From Cinclus cinclus (lineage: Eukaryota > Chordata > Aves > Passeriformes > Cinclidae): DNA of 64,000 nt. The stretch spans positions 105,518,181 to 105,582,180 of the forward strand of contig NC_085047.1 of NCBI RefSeq assembly GCF_963662255.1, in the 5' to 3' direction. The notes below the pieces were generated by a model, which worked only from the letters and a program-made list of their open reading frames with translations, did not search any database and had not been told where the DNA came from. Each line of letters opens with the position of its first letter. Positions within the stretch are counted from its first letter, which is position 1. Shown here piece by piece: positions 11,911 to 22,960 of the stretch. A program made the position numbers and the translations under genes.

Positions 11911-14029
11911 GCAGTACTGCCAAAGGCATTAAGAAGCTCTAAGGTGGGAGTTAAGTTCCTAACTTTCTTAAGCTCTCTTGAAGAAACCTATAGACAGCTA
12001 TTTTAGGCATCTAAATGCCTTTGAGTGTCTCACTGTAATGCTCTTATACAGAGATGAGTTCAAAAGAAGGTATTTATTCATTTGGCTTTTCTACACTGAT
12101 AAGTAAACTTTAATTTTTCCTCATTTTCTGCAAACTATATAGCATATAATATGAAAAATATAGAGTATTAAAATACCAGCTTTCTCAACATGGTAACACA
12201 ACTGAATACATAGGGAAAGCATTTTTATGACTTGGACATAAAGTCTATAATAATTTTACACAATTCTGTCCATTTTCATAGTAACATTAATAGGAAAAAA
12301 ATCAATTTCAATTCCTAATTTCTAAATCTAGGGGGTATAATACTCTATTGAAAAACAAAAGAAAGTAAATCAAGTCTTTGAGTGCCTGGCTGTGAAATTA
12401 GCCACTGCAATTTCATCATAATTTTATTGAATTAATTCTTCCTCTCTTGGTTTTCACAAAAGTAATGGGTAATGTTTTCTCTCAGATAAGATGATGACTA
12501 TATAATTTCTGCTTCTATGCAGTTTTGGCATAATGTGGTCTCTAGATGTCATTAATATTTATAAAATACATCTTCCTAATTGGTTTTCTCCTGGTATAAT
12601 CAGCTAACAAAATACTTACTAGTAAAGTCATTGGAGAACTTCCATTTTCAGGCAGTGGGTAAATATCTGGAGACCTAAAAAATGCTTTGGAATAAATTTT
12701 AAAAATATTCAATTTTATGTCAATAAACAGAGAGGAAAGTCAATAAACAAAGAAGAAAAAGGTTAATATTAACCATGAAAGGTGTGTATGAGAATTTTTT
12801 TCTTACAAGTGCTTTTGTTGACTTGAAATATTTATGCATTGTTCTTGATATTTACATTTTCATTTGAAAGATGCACTCTGCTTCACAGTTGCTATATAAC
12901 CATAACTATATAGATTAATGATTCTTTTTCTTCTAATTTTTTTAACTGAAAACCCTAAAGTGACTATTTGCTGGCAGTCATACTTTTACATCATCCTTTA
13001 TTATTCATTAGCATGAAGATTATCAGCAGAAGAAGATAGTCAACCCAGTCAAGCATGCTTCCTGCTATCCAATTTTTCTTGAATCACCACCAGTTTTCCA
13101 GATTTTTTGATGTTGTTTTTTTAATAAAAACACACACACCTTACTAGCAGAATGTTAGTTGAAAATAGCACCACTGTAAGCACCTATATTTTTTTAATTT
13201 AATATCATAATTTTTAAGTCTTTCCGTGCTTACAAATCTAATCAGTTTCTTTGTCTTGTTCATCATACTAGGACAATTTGGTCCTTGCAAGTTTTCTAAT
13301 GTGTTTTAAGAATTATTTCTTCAGCTGTGCTAAAACACATGCCATTTCTTGGGAGAGTTCTCTATCTTCTAATCTGTGCACTGATTTTTTAAGTTACTTT
13401 GCTTTTTCATTATTTGAGAGTACTTACTATAACTTGGCACTGACAGTTACTAATTTCATTGTATCTTGAGCCTTCAAGCAAGAATTTTGATTTGTTTAAC
13501 TTGGTTTTGAATGGTTTGGGATCTTTTTTTCCTGATCTTTTTTAGGGCTTATGAGAGAGCTATTTTAAGGGTTGACTGAATGCTTAAATTTTTTTCTGGA
13601 CTGTAAAAAGATGTAATGCCTTTTTTAAATGTTTTCCTTGTAGTATTTGAGAGGAAATATTTGTCAAGTGATTTGCCTTTAAATGTTTCAAGTAGATGGA
13701 TAAGCTTGAGAAATCCATTGGAAACTATCCCCAGAGTGCATTTACTATTTGTACATCAAATCGAAAGGTCTGCTCTTAAAACAGACATTGTAAATCATGA
13801 GATACAAAGAAAGTATTGCTTTTCTGCTTAGTTTCCTGGCTTCAGCAACTTCCTGGGAACATTTAGCAAAACGGAGATGGTAAATTATACAGGCATATTT
13901 TGGTTAATTCTCATTGAGAAAGCTTTGCAGTTTAAGTTGATTCATGTCATTTGGGTATTGGCAGAGCTATGCTGATTGCACTGAAAGTTTTTTACCTATA
14001 GTCTTCATTGAGTAGAATTTATATATGCT

Positions 14030-14056
14030 AAAGACACTCAATGTTTGAGTGTCTTT
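14030..14056. other. Perfect 11-bp hairpin
   Basis: AAAGACACTCA (14030-14040) and TGAGTGTCTTT (14046-14056) are exact reverse complements separated by five bases. The right arm overlaps the first copy of the triplicated 18-mer that follows. Confidence 0.85.
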
Positions 14057-14107
14057 CTTCCAAAATAGTACTTTCTTCCAAATAGTAGCTTTCTTCCAAA
14101 ATAGTAC
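14054..14107. repeat. Three tandem copies of an 18-bp unit
   Basis: TTTCTTCCAAAATAGTAC occurs at 14054-14071 and again exactly at 14090-14107. A slightly diverged middle copy lies at 14072-14089. Confidence 0.92.
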
Positions 14108-15387
14108 TGTAGCTTGTATTGTTCTGGTATGGAGCTGGTGTTCTCTTCAAAAGAGTCTGATGTCTCAAATTCCTTCAGAATGCTCAGCAAATGTTAAGAC
14201 TGAAAATTAATACATTCTCTTGTGCTTGAAAAAAATTTTCTGAAGCCACACTTCACATCTGGAAAATTACTTTCAAAGGTGATGAAACATAAGGAACAGT
14301 TTAAAAAACCCAGATTCCACTTCCAGCCTCCACATCCTCTGTCACCCTCCCTGTGCTGAAAGATACATTGGGATGCTTAAGATAGCAAGAGTTTGGGGAT
14401 TTTGAAAGGTTTTTTATTTTCTTTCCCTGTTCATATTTTTCAGCTTTTCTTTAGTATCAGAGGGATCACTTGGGTAGAACAATCCCCACTGGGAGCCATC
14501 AGTGAGGTTTATGTGCACTTTACGTTGCACCCCTGTGAGCTCAGCCCTTATATGGTGGAGACTCAGCAAACAACTTTGGAGATGTTCTTCAGGTCTTTGC
14601 AACCATGCAAGCCAAAGGATACATAGTCAGAATGTTGATTCCCATGGCAGCAGAACTATGGCTCTCAGATATTGCTATTAGGAATAGGAAAGTCAGTCAG
14701 ATTTCCAGCTAGGATTCCTGAATTTTGGATTTAGCTCTGAGTGAGGACTGCCATTCTGTCTCAGTGGCAGGCTCCCCCGTTGTTGAAAAGAGGAGTGATG
14801 GAGTAGATAGTACTGACCAGACTGTGACTGTAGATAGTGTAAATACATATATATATATTTGAGAAATCTATTTCACTTGCCAAAACCCCAACAATATTCA
14901 TGTTGTATATTATCCAAAATAGGCTTTGTCTTGGGAATCTGGTGGGTTAGATCAGCTGATTCAAATAATGCCTGAATTTATTTTTTTTTTTTTATTTCCA
15001 AAGATGCCAGCAAATCTCAGTACAGGCCAAGGTTTCTAATGAACTGCAGTTTATCCAGAGTCAAAGTCTACAGTGACTTTGGGAGAAACACCTGTCCATT
15101 GAAACAAAAGGAACTGAATTCAAACACCATCCTAAAGAAAACTTCAAGCTAATGACAGTTTCTCTGCATATTCTGAGTTTAAAATGTTTGCAGATTCCAT
15201 CTAAATTGCTCATTGTACAATAGCTTGGAGGTCACTGCCCCAGATCTGCATTGATGATAATGGCAGCACTCTAGAAAGCTGTGGTGAATCTTTATATGAG
15301 AAAGATGCACCTGTCAATGTTGAGGAATGCAAAAAGGTTAAGCAGTTCTTACAGGAGCATCAAAACGATGAACTACAGAGTAGTGTA

Positions 15388-15567
15388 TCATAGAATCTGA
15401 GAATCACTGATTATGATGAATTGGAGGGGATCCACAAAGATCAATGAATACAACTCCTTGCCCCTGTGCAAGACACACCAAGAAACACATTTGAGAGAGT
15501 GTCCAAATGTTTCTTGAACTCAGGCTTGGTGCTGTGACCACTCCCCTTGAAATCCTGCAGCAAGTTC
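15388..15567 (-). mobile_element. CR1 LINE, 3' part (left of inserted LTR)
   Basis: Starts CATAGAATCTGAGAATCACT and continues through GGAGGGGATCCACAAAGATC and TTCTTGAACTCAGGCTTGGT, the complement of a CR1 3' end of the type common in songbirds. It is interrupted by the LTR at 15568 and resumes at 16052. The two parts together cover about 650 bp of one element. Confidence 0.88.
15562..15567. repeat. Target-site duplication, left copy
   Basis: AAGTTC, identical to 16052-16057 on the other side of the inserted LTR. Six-base duplications are typical of alpha/beta-retrovirus-like (ERVK-class) integration. Confidence 0.8.
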
Positions 15568-16051
15568 TGTAGTAATTATGTCAAGATGGACTGGAGTGAC
15601 ACCATCCTCAGTCCGTCATTAAAAACTTTTTGTGCCTTCTCTCAGTGGACTTCTCACAGGCAGCTCCACACAGCTCTGACTCCTTCTCTCCTCTCTGCAA
15701 GTTTCTTTCTCTCTTCTGCACGACCAGCTAACCCCAGCCTGTCCCTTACCCAGCCACCTGACCCTGTCTGTCCCTCACACAGCATCTTCTTACCTTATCC
15801 ATGCCTTGCACCACTGCACGTCCCTTCCTCCTCACAGCACAGCCAGCAGACTCCATCCCAAACTGCAGCAGACCCTGAATGCCCAGCTCCATTTGCAACT
15901 ATAACTAACTCTCAGCCAGCTAGCCCATTCTCTTATAACACCCACCCTCATTGGGCAGGTGAGGCTGTCTCCACGTCTCAGCAATCACTACAGCGGTCAT
16001 TCACTGAGGAAAATTGCCTTCTGCACTATCCTTACAAACTATCTTCCCACA
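15568..16051. mobile_element. Solo LTR inserted in CR1
   Basis: A 484-bp insertion that starts TGTAGTAATTATG and ends CTTCCCACA (TG...CA ends), flanked by exact AAGTTC duplications. Removing it plus one duplication copy rejoins the CR1 sequence without a gap. No gag/pol/env or second LTR is present, so it is the product of LTR-LTR recombination. The six-base duplication suggests an ERVK-like class. Orientation is uncertain: the minus strand has a TATA-like TTATAAGAGAA about 115 bp from its 5' end, while the plus strand has an ATTAAA near 15618. The pyrimidine-rich core (15680-15880) creates a long but spurious plus-strand frame (15547-16104). Confidence 0.85.
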
Positions 16052-16057
16052 AAGTTC
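16052..16057. repeat. Target-site duplication, right copy
   Basis: AAGTTC, matching 15562-15567. It merges directly into the CR1 sequence TTCCAGTGCCCAACCACCCT. Confidence 0.8.
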
Positions 16058-16525
16058 CAGTGCCCAACCACCCTTTAGAAGAAAAACCCTTTCCTGACAT
16101 CTGAACAACTGGCTCAGCTTGATGCCATTTCTTCAACTCACTGGTCACAAGAATTAAGAGATCTGCACTCACCCCTCCTCTTCCCCTTGCAGGAAGTTGT
16201 GACTGCAGAAAGGCCTCCCCCAGTCTCTCTCCTCCAGGATGAACAAACTCAATGTCCCCAGCTGTTCCTCACACAGCTTCTCCTGAAGACCCTTCACCAT
16301 CTTCATGGCCTTCTTTGGATGCTCGCAGAAAGATTGATACCTTTTGTATCGTGGCACCCCAAAGTGCCCCCATCACTGGAGGTGAGGCTGCCCCAGCCCA
16401 GAGCAGAGCAGGACAATCCCCTCCCGTGCCCCTCTGGCCGTGCTGTCCCTGATGCCCCAGGACACGCTTGGCCCTCCTGGCTGCCAGGGCACTGCTGGCT
16501 CATGTTCAGCTTTCCATTGACATAT
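16052..16525 (-). mobile_element. CR1 LINE (right of inserted LTR)
   Basis: Resumes exactly where the left half stops: TTCCAGTGCCCAACCACCCT, then CTGGTCACAAGAATTAAGAG, then ACCCTTCACCATCTTCATGG, then CTGGCTCATGTTCAGCTTTC before the sequence becomes unrecognisable. Read on the minus strand this is the downstream part of ORF2 (reverse-transcriptase C-terminal region), now broken by many changes. The 5' truncation lies near 16525. Confidence 0.9.
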
Positions 16526-17652
16526 ATGCATAATTCAGAAAATATGTATTATTATATGCCTATGTGTATTATTATATGTCAAGTTAGTGGTAAAAGTTTC
16601 CTCTTACATAAGACGTAAGCTGCATTATAAAATACTTGGGGGATGTGTTTACTGTAAAAAAGCAAAATCATATAGGTTTCACTTCATTATTGTTTCAATA
16701 ATAGTCTTTTCAGAGGGATGGAAACATTTTTTCCCTCCATTATCATGATATCTATACTGTGTTTTCATCAACTGAGTTTTAACTAATTTGACAGTCCTGT
16801 TTCATCAGCAGGCAAAGTACAGTAATCACTGTGAATAATAAATCAATATTTCATTTCCTATAAATAATGAAATTAATTGAAAGTATTTACAGAGCTCAAC
16901 AAAGTGGGTCTCTTATTTTTAGAGATAATTCAGACCTTTTGCTCCATCTCCTGCTGTTTAGACTCCTAGAATGAGGCAGAGCATATATTCTATTCAAAAA
17001 CCAACATCAGATAAGGCTCCATTCACAGATAACACTTGGAAAATCTCCCTGCAATAACTTTTAAGATATGACAGAGCTCCTGTTGCTGTGGCCACATATG
17101 AGTGTAACTTCCTAAGGGAGCCCTGGCTGGCAAAATGCAGCTACTGTGGCTCAGGCAGGTGTTTGCCCCTGTCAGCATGAACGGAGGCAGTGAGGCTTTG
17201 CACAGAGGGCAGAGCAGCCAGCAAAGGCACAGAAAGGGTTAAAACACTGCATGTGTTTTCCTCATGGATGAGAACCAACACCTCCACACATTCCCTTTCA
17301 GAAAACTCATCATCATTCCTACCTAAAACAGAAAGAAACAGCAGTTCCCTGAATTTTAGCTTTCCGTCCTGTTCTGGGGAGGAGGAAAAAACCCAACAGC
17401 ACAGCATCTGAAAATTAATGTAGAAATTTAAACAACAAACAGAAAAAAATTAAATGGATAGAAGATAAGTCCTAAACTATTACATGTTCAGCCACCCAGA
17501 TATGTACAGAAGTCTTTTTTGCTTTTTAAAAAACTACTAATTTTATGTTAAACTGGAATGAAAAGTAATTTTATTAAAAACCACAATTAAAAAAATCTAT
17601 CTTTTTTTGAGAATATGGTGCTTTACAATCTTAAAAAATATCATGTGTTAAT

Positions 17653-17707
<55 letters not shown>

Positions 17708-20700
17708 ATGTATATGTATATATGTATATGTATATATGTATATATGTATATGCTAGAAATTTACTAGGGAAAAAAATATAAATTAAATACAGAAATTATG
17801 TTTGCTAGGATAAAGGTATTACAGTACAGGATTATCTAGGTGTTCTTTGGGTTTTTTTTGCAGATGCTAAACAAAATGTCAGGAGACGTCCTCACCTGTG
17901 ATTTAATACCTGCAAAAGAAATCAAAGTGTTGGTCTGAAGGAAAATATTTGCTACCATTTTTAGGACTTCTCTAGTTTTAGACAGACACTTGTGGAACGG
18001 TGACACTAAAACTTTAGGATAGCCTACACTAAAGGAACCCCACTCCATAGGCCTATGGATTTTAGCCAAATTACCTAAATCTGTTTATTAGCTGAGGCCT
18101 CTGAAGTAGGAACCTGCTCATGGCAGATGCCCCTCCACTCATTACATTTCAGCTGAATCCCTCATGGCAATGCCTTTCTCTGTTGACTGCAGGTAAAGGT
18201 ACTGCCTTACCCACCTGCCCCAGTAAGGAATGCAACGCTGGCTAAGAAATCTGGGGGGGTCTAAAATTCCAGCTAAATATCTTTATCTCCATGATGCAGC
18301 AACAAATCAGTTTGTAGCTTTCTTTCCCCAAATATTGTGCTTGGTTAAAAAAACAAAAACAAAAATGAAAACAAAAAAACCACTGATGGTTAGAAGCAAT
18401 AAGCTGTGGTTTTATGGTTCAGCATTATTGGACTACTTATGATGAATAAAAGATGCATTAGATGTTTCTAAGTAGGGTGTCTCATATACACCATAATCAG
18501 AGGAATTATTTCCTCAGTCTGAAAATGAAAAGACAGGGTTTCATATCAAAATCCTTTCCAAAGAGTAGTGAAACTGTAGAAGGGTGCAAAAACTCATTTA
18601 ATCTGTTCAGTGTGTAATATATTTTCACATTCATCTTGTATTTAATATTTTGAAGTTTGTCAAAACATTAACATTAGATTTCTTTCTTTAAATTTTTCTG
18701 TCTCATGTCATAAGAAGTTTTAGATTTTAGATTTACTTTTTAATTCCACTTTCAGAGAAAATTTCAAAATATTAAAATTACTGAAAGGAGAACAATAGCC
18801 ATCTCTATTCCCCTTTACTGTAGTATTTTGGGTAGCAGTGCTCATGTGCACCAGCTAGCAATGTTGAGTACAGCAGCTAATTGTGTGAAATGTTCCATTT
18901 CTTGGAATAGGGGCATTACATTTATTGTCATCTGCTCTATTGGTTCTTGAAGTGAAGCTATTCTATTTTAAAAGGAACTGTATCTACATAGTAATTCAGT
19001 TCATCTTGTATGAGAGTACTCTAGATTTATAAATTGATTTGCATACCTCAAATACTTTACACGTGAACTTTTATTGATGAAAGTAAAAATTATTCTGTTT
19101 CATAGAAGTTACTAATTTCAATCGAATATATATATATATAAGTTGAATTCTTTGTTTATAATACAGGATTCAGCATTTCAAGATCAACACAAGGGCAATT
19201 CTTTTTTTCTTTCTTTAAATGATAATTTGTTTTTTTTATGTTATTGGAGGATGATTAAAACATTTCAAAGATGGAAAATCATGGAATGGTTTGGGGGGAG
19301 TGGCATTTTGGTTTTGGTTTGGTTTAGGGTTTTTTCCCCCATCAGACACGAAAAATAAATGAAACTGTGGAATTGGCGATACATAGAGAAAAATGAAATT
19401 TAACACTTAAAACTTAAATGAATAGTTCACACTGGGAAATTCAATTGTCCTAAATACCTCTAAATATCCTAAATTGTCCCAAAATATCCCTACTCAAACT
19501 TATGGGCGGAGAGGAAGAAAAGAGAGAGAATAAGGAAGCCTGAATTTCAGAAGTCTCTTCTAAAGAATAATTTTCATGTCATAAAAGGAATTGTCTGAAT
19601 GTTTATGATTGCTGAAAATTAAGCTTTAAGTACAAAAACCAGCTTGAATTAGATAAACCATCAATACATCATGAATCCAAGCTGCAGAGTCTGTTTGAGA
19701 ACCTGATTTGGCAGATTCTGTCAAGGACAGCATTTTCCACCACAAGTCAACAGGCTTGATAGTGGGGGATTGTCAATATTTATCTTCTTGTCCTAACAGT
19801 ACTTGCCTTAAAGTCAGAGATTTTGTAGTTGCAACAGCCAACTGGCCCAGGAATATATCTTCCTTCTATAGTTTCATTAAAATTTGCATAACTTAAATAT
19901 GGCATCCAGCCAGCTCCATCTAATTCCTGGGGTCCTCTGTTAGACATTCTTGAAGTTGTGGGAGAGACTGCTTCGGATGCAAATAGTCTGCAAGTTACAG
20001 AAAAATGCTTCTGTCTGGAGAAATACAACTGCTTGCTGTCATGATAAGCCGAGAGGAATTGGCTGGGGATGAGTCATTTCAGTGTGGCTGATTGCCACAG
20101 TGTCTGTACTAGCTACATATTCCTGGTAATCTGCATATCATTCATGTGGCTGCGAGTTTATATTAAGTACTTTTTAATGTACAGATTGATACCTTCTGTG
20201 AAGTTCAGCATTTCTCAGTTAAGAATACCAAGTCTGTTATTCTAGTGAAAAGGAAAATCTAACCATAGAAGGGAGGACTCCCACTCTGACAAAGTGATAC
20301 CTGTGGAATTGAAAACCTCTCATTCCCATTAAGAGAGGATTGGATGGTTCTGGAGTGAAAGCACCTGGGCAGGACCCCTGGCAGTGCTGAAGGGAAGACT
20401 GACCATGAGAAAATATATTTCTTGGAGAAGGACTATCACTGTGTGAATCTTCAGTCTTTGACTACTACCTCCACACAAAGCAAGTTAACAGAGGTGAAAG
20501 ACTAACTCTAATTTACAGTCTTCAGGTTATCTAAAGATATTTTTCTCATCCATGAATTTTACATTTATTTTCAACTGGATTGACTGTTCTGGATATATAA
20601 ATAAAGCATTGCATTTATCGTTATCCATGTTAAGTACAGTTTTAAAGCAATGCCTAATGGGGAACTCTTAAATGTATAAACTAAAGATTCATAACAATTT

Positions 20701-22560
20701 TACAAGTACCTATCTCAGCAGGGATAATCTCTATGACAATAAGAATATTTAAGTAGTTGTTTGTACTGCTAGTGATAGTGTGATGCTGAAAGATACAATT
20801 TTCTGTTCGTGCAGATTCTATAAAATCTGATGAAGTGGTCATTTTATTAAAACAAGTCTGAGCCAAACAGTGCTTAGGAGGCAAAGACTCAGCTGGGTGG
20901 TGAGGTTAGAAAATCACCAGGGGTGTGCAATGAGGCCGCACAAATGAACTGCTACCTACCTTATCTGGGATCAACAGTGTCTTTTAAGAAAAAGTGGGTT
21001 TTAAAAATTTTAATTACTATTATTACTAGGAAACAAGTGGGAGGCAAAAATGAAAAGAATTTTGATTTCTATTTGAAACATGCTTTAAATCCCTGTGAGT
21101 GTTTATCCTACTGAAGGAGCCCCCCACCATTATCTGAAGAAGAATTATCCCATTAGTACTCTCCCATCTTGCATTAAATTCCCTACATCTGCTTACAGAT
21201 GTAGTCTGTGAGACAAAAGTGTTGCCTGAAAATCCTCCTCCTCTCTCCAAAACAGAGCTGACTTTGGTAAAACTAATGGGTACCTTTTTACTTTAAATAG
21301 GAAAGAAAACTGTGGACAAGGGATTTGCAAGAATGCAAATATTCTTAAAAATACATATGTTGGAAAGATTGTAGGGAGATTATGCCTGTGCATTAAAGAC
21401 AAAAATGTATTCTCAGATGAATAGGAGGATATTCCTCCTGTTCTATTGTATACAGAATGAACACCAAGAATGAGTTACATATCTGAATGCACTAATATGA
21501 GTGGATCAGCAAAATGTTGACTCCCTGCCATTGATTCCTTAGGACTGCAAGAGCTCAAGGCATATAGTCAGACAGAAAACAGAATATTAAAAATAGTATT
21601 ACTCTTATCTCTTAACTGTTGTAATGATAAAAAAAAAACAAAAACAAAAAGAGGAAGTTAACACCTCTGCTGATGTGCTATATCTGTGGGGCAGTAACCA
21701 TGGCAACTCAGCTAGCTTTTCTTTTAATTTCTAAAGCAAATATAAGCATTGTAGAAATATTCATAAAATGTGTTCATACAACGTTGATAACATTCAAGGT
21801 TTTTAAAATAAACCTTTGTTAGTGTCCCATATTTCCTCATACATTATGCATTCACATTCTTCACAGTTGTCAGGACTTTTTAAATGTTATTCTTGTCATT
21901 TTGATATTTTGCCAGAATTAAGCTGAGTTGTTTTGATTTTCTTTCAGTACTTTTTATTACATTGCTTTCTTTGTGCATTTTTTCTACTACATTATTTAAA
22001 AATTCCTCATGTCCCTATATTTTTCTGAAATGTTAATAGTTTTCAATTAAAACCAGCTCAAAGAGTTTATTGATTTATTTTATTTGGTTGTCCTGCCAGC
22101 TCTGTGGAGCATTGCAGAACAGAAGTCTCCTGATGAGTTAGGATCCAAAATAATTTAGCCTGAAGCTCTTGGCAGCATCTCTGTTTCTTCACATCACAGC
22201 TATACAATGTATGGTTAGAAAGTTAACATTCCTAATATGTATAATTTTCAATATCAGCCCAATTTTAAGGAAAGTAAATAGAGCAATATGTGCCTTAAGA
22301 TTCCAGAAATTCTTCATTGTCTTTACACTAACTGGGCTTCTTTTAACACAGCGCCATGTTAAAGGTCAAATTCTATTCAATTTATAAACATAATCACTTC
22401 CAGTATGCATTTGCTTGCAGGAGTGAAACAAACATGCTTTGAATACAGACTTTGAATTTTCTGAAATGTGTGTTGAACTGCCTGGCCACCAACTCTTTAC
22501 ATTAACACAGACATTTAAGACAAACTGAATTACTGTGTTTCTGATGAGAAACACTGCCTG
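16526..22560. other. A+T-rich DNA without a recognised gene
   Basis: No recognised gene or family-level repeat. It holds the (TATATG)n tract at 17.7 kb, a (TA)n at 19126-19140 and A/C-rich runs at about 18349-18380 and 21629-21651. A conserved-element-like stretch at 19.7-20.2 kb is discussed as a finding. The open frames are short and unrecognised. Confidence 0.5.
17654..17751. repeat. (TATATG)n microsatellite
   Basis: About 98 bp of alternating TATATG units. The first half is regular. From about 17705 some units are expanded by an extra TA, giving TATATATG. Confidence 0.95.
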
Positions 22561-22564
22561 AAAA

Positions 22565-22960
22565 CCTGTCTCTGCACTTGGTTACCTATCAGCAATGGAG
22601 AGAGGGGACTCTGATCCAAGTTAGGATCAGAAGCCAATTTTTTATACAAGCTATTTTTTATACAAAGGATTTATATAGGGTTTTACTTGTACGGCACTTA
22701 TATAGGGTTCTATTTTTGGTAACAATTTTTCATTGGTTACACGTTCTTCATGCCATCACATCACCTGGTAGCATTGTCTTATCACAAAGTTTCACAATCT
22801 TTTTCTTGGTCATTTCTTGCCCAGTGAGCATTTGTCTGTGTCTGTTTCTCTCCCATGATTTTTGCTCAATTAGGCCAAGACATCAGGTTCCTTTATCAGT
22901 TCCATTGTAATCTGTGTTTTATTTCCTATCATTACCCTGCAATAACTGTGAGCTGGGCTT
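22565..22960 (-). mobile_element. Possible LTR remnant
   Basis: Read on the minus strand, this stretch has promoter-like order: a CCAAT box (AACCAATGAAAA, about 22728-22739), then two TATA-like boxes CCCTATATAA (about 22698 and 22674) some 40-60 bases further on. Parts resemble U3 sequence of songbird retroviral LTRs as I remember them. No terminal TG...CA, target duplication or poly(A) signal could be fixed, so this may be ordinary unique DNA. Confidence 0.35.

Larger units (their letters stand above)
11911..15387. other. A+T-rich DNA without a recognised gene
   Basis: Nothing recognisable as a gene or repeat family except a local hairpin plus triplicated 18-mer at 14030-14107 (listed separately), a short (TA)n at about 14848-14858 and a T-rich run near 14980-14992. 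Confidence 0.55.

Noticed and set aside
15547..16104. 185-codon plus-strand open frame
   Set aside because: It lies across the CR1/LTR junction and the pyrimidine-rich core of the solo LTR. The Ser/Pro/Thr-rich product reflects composition.
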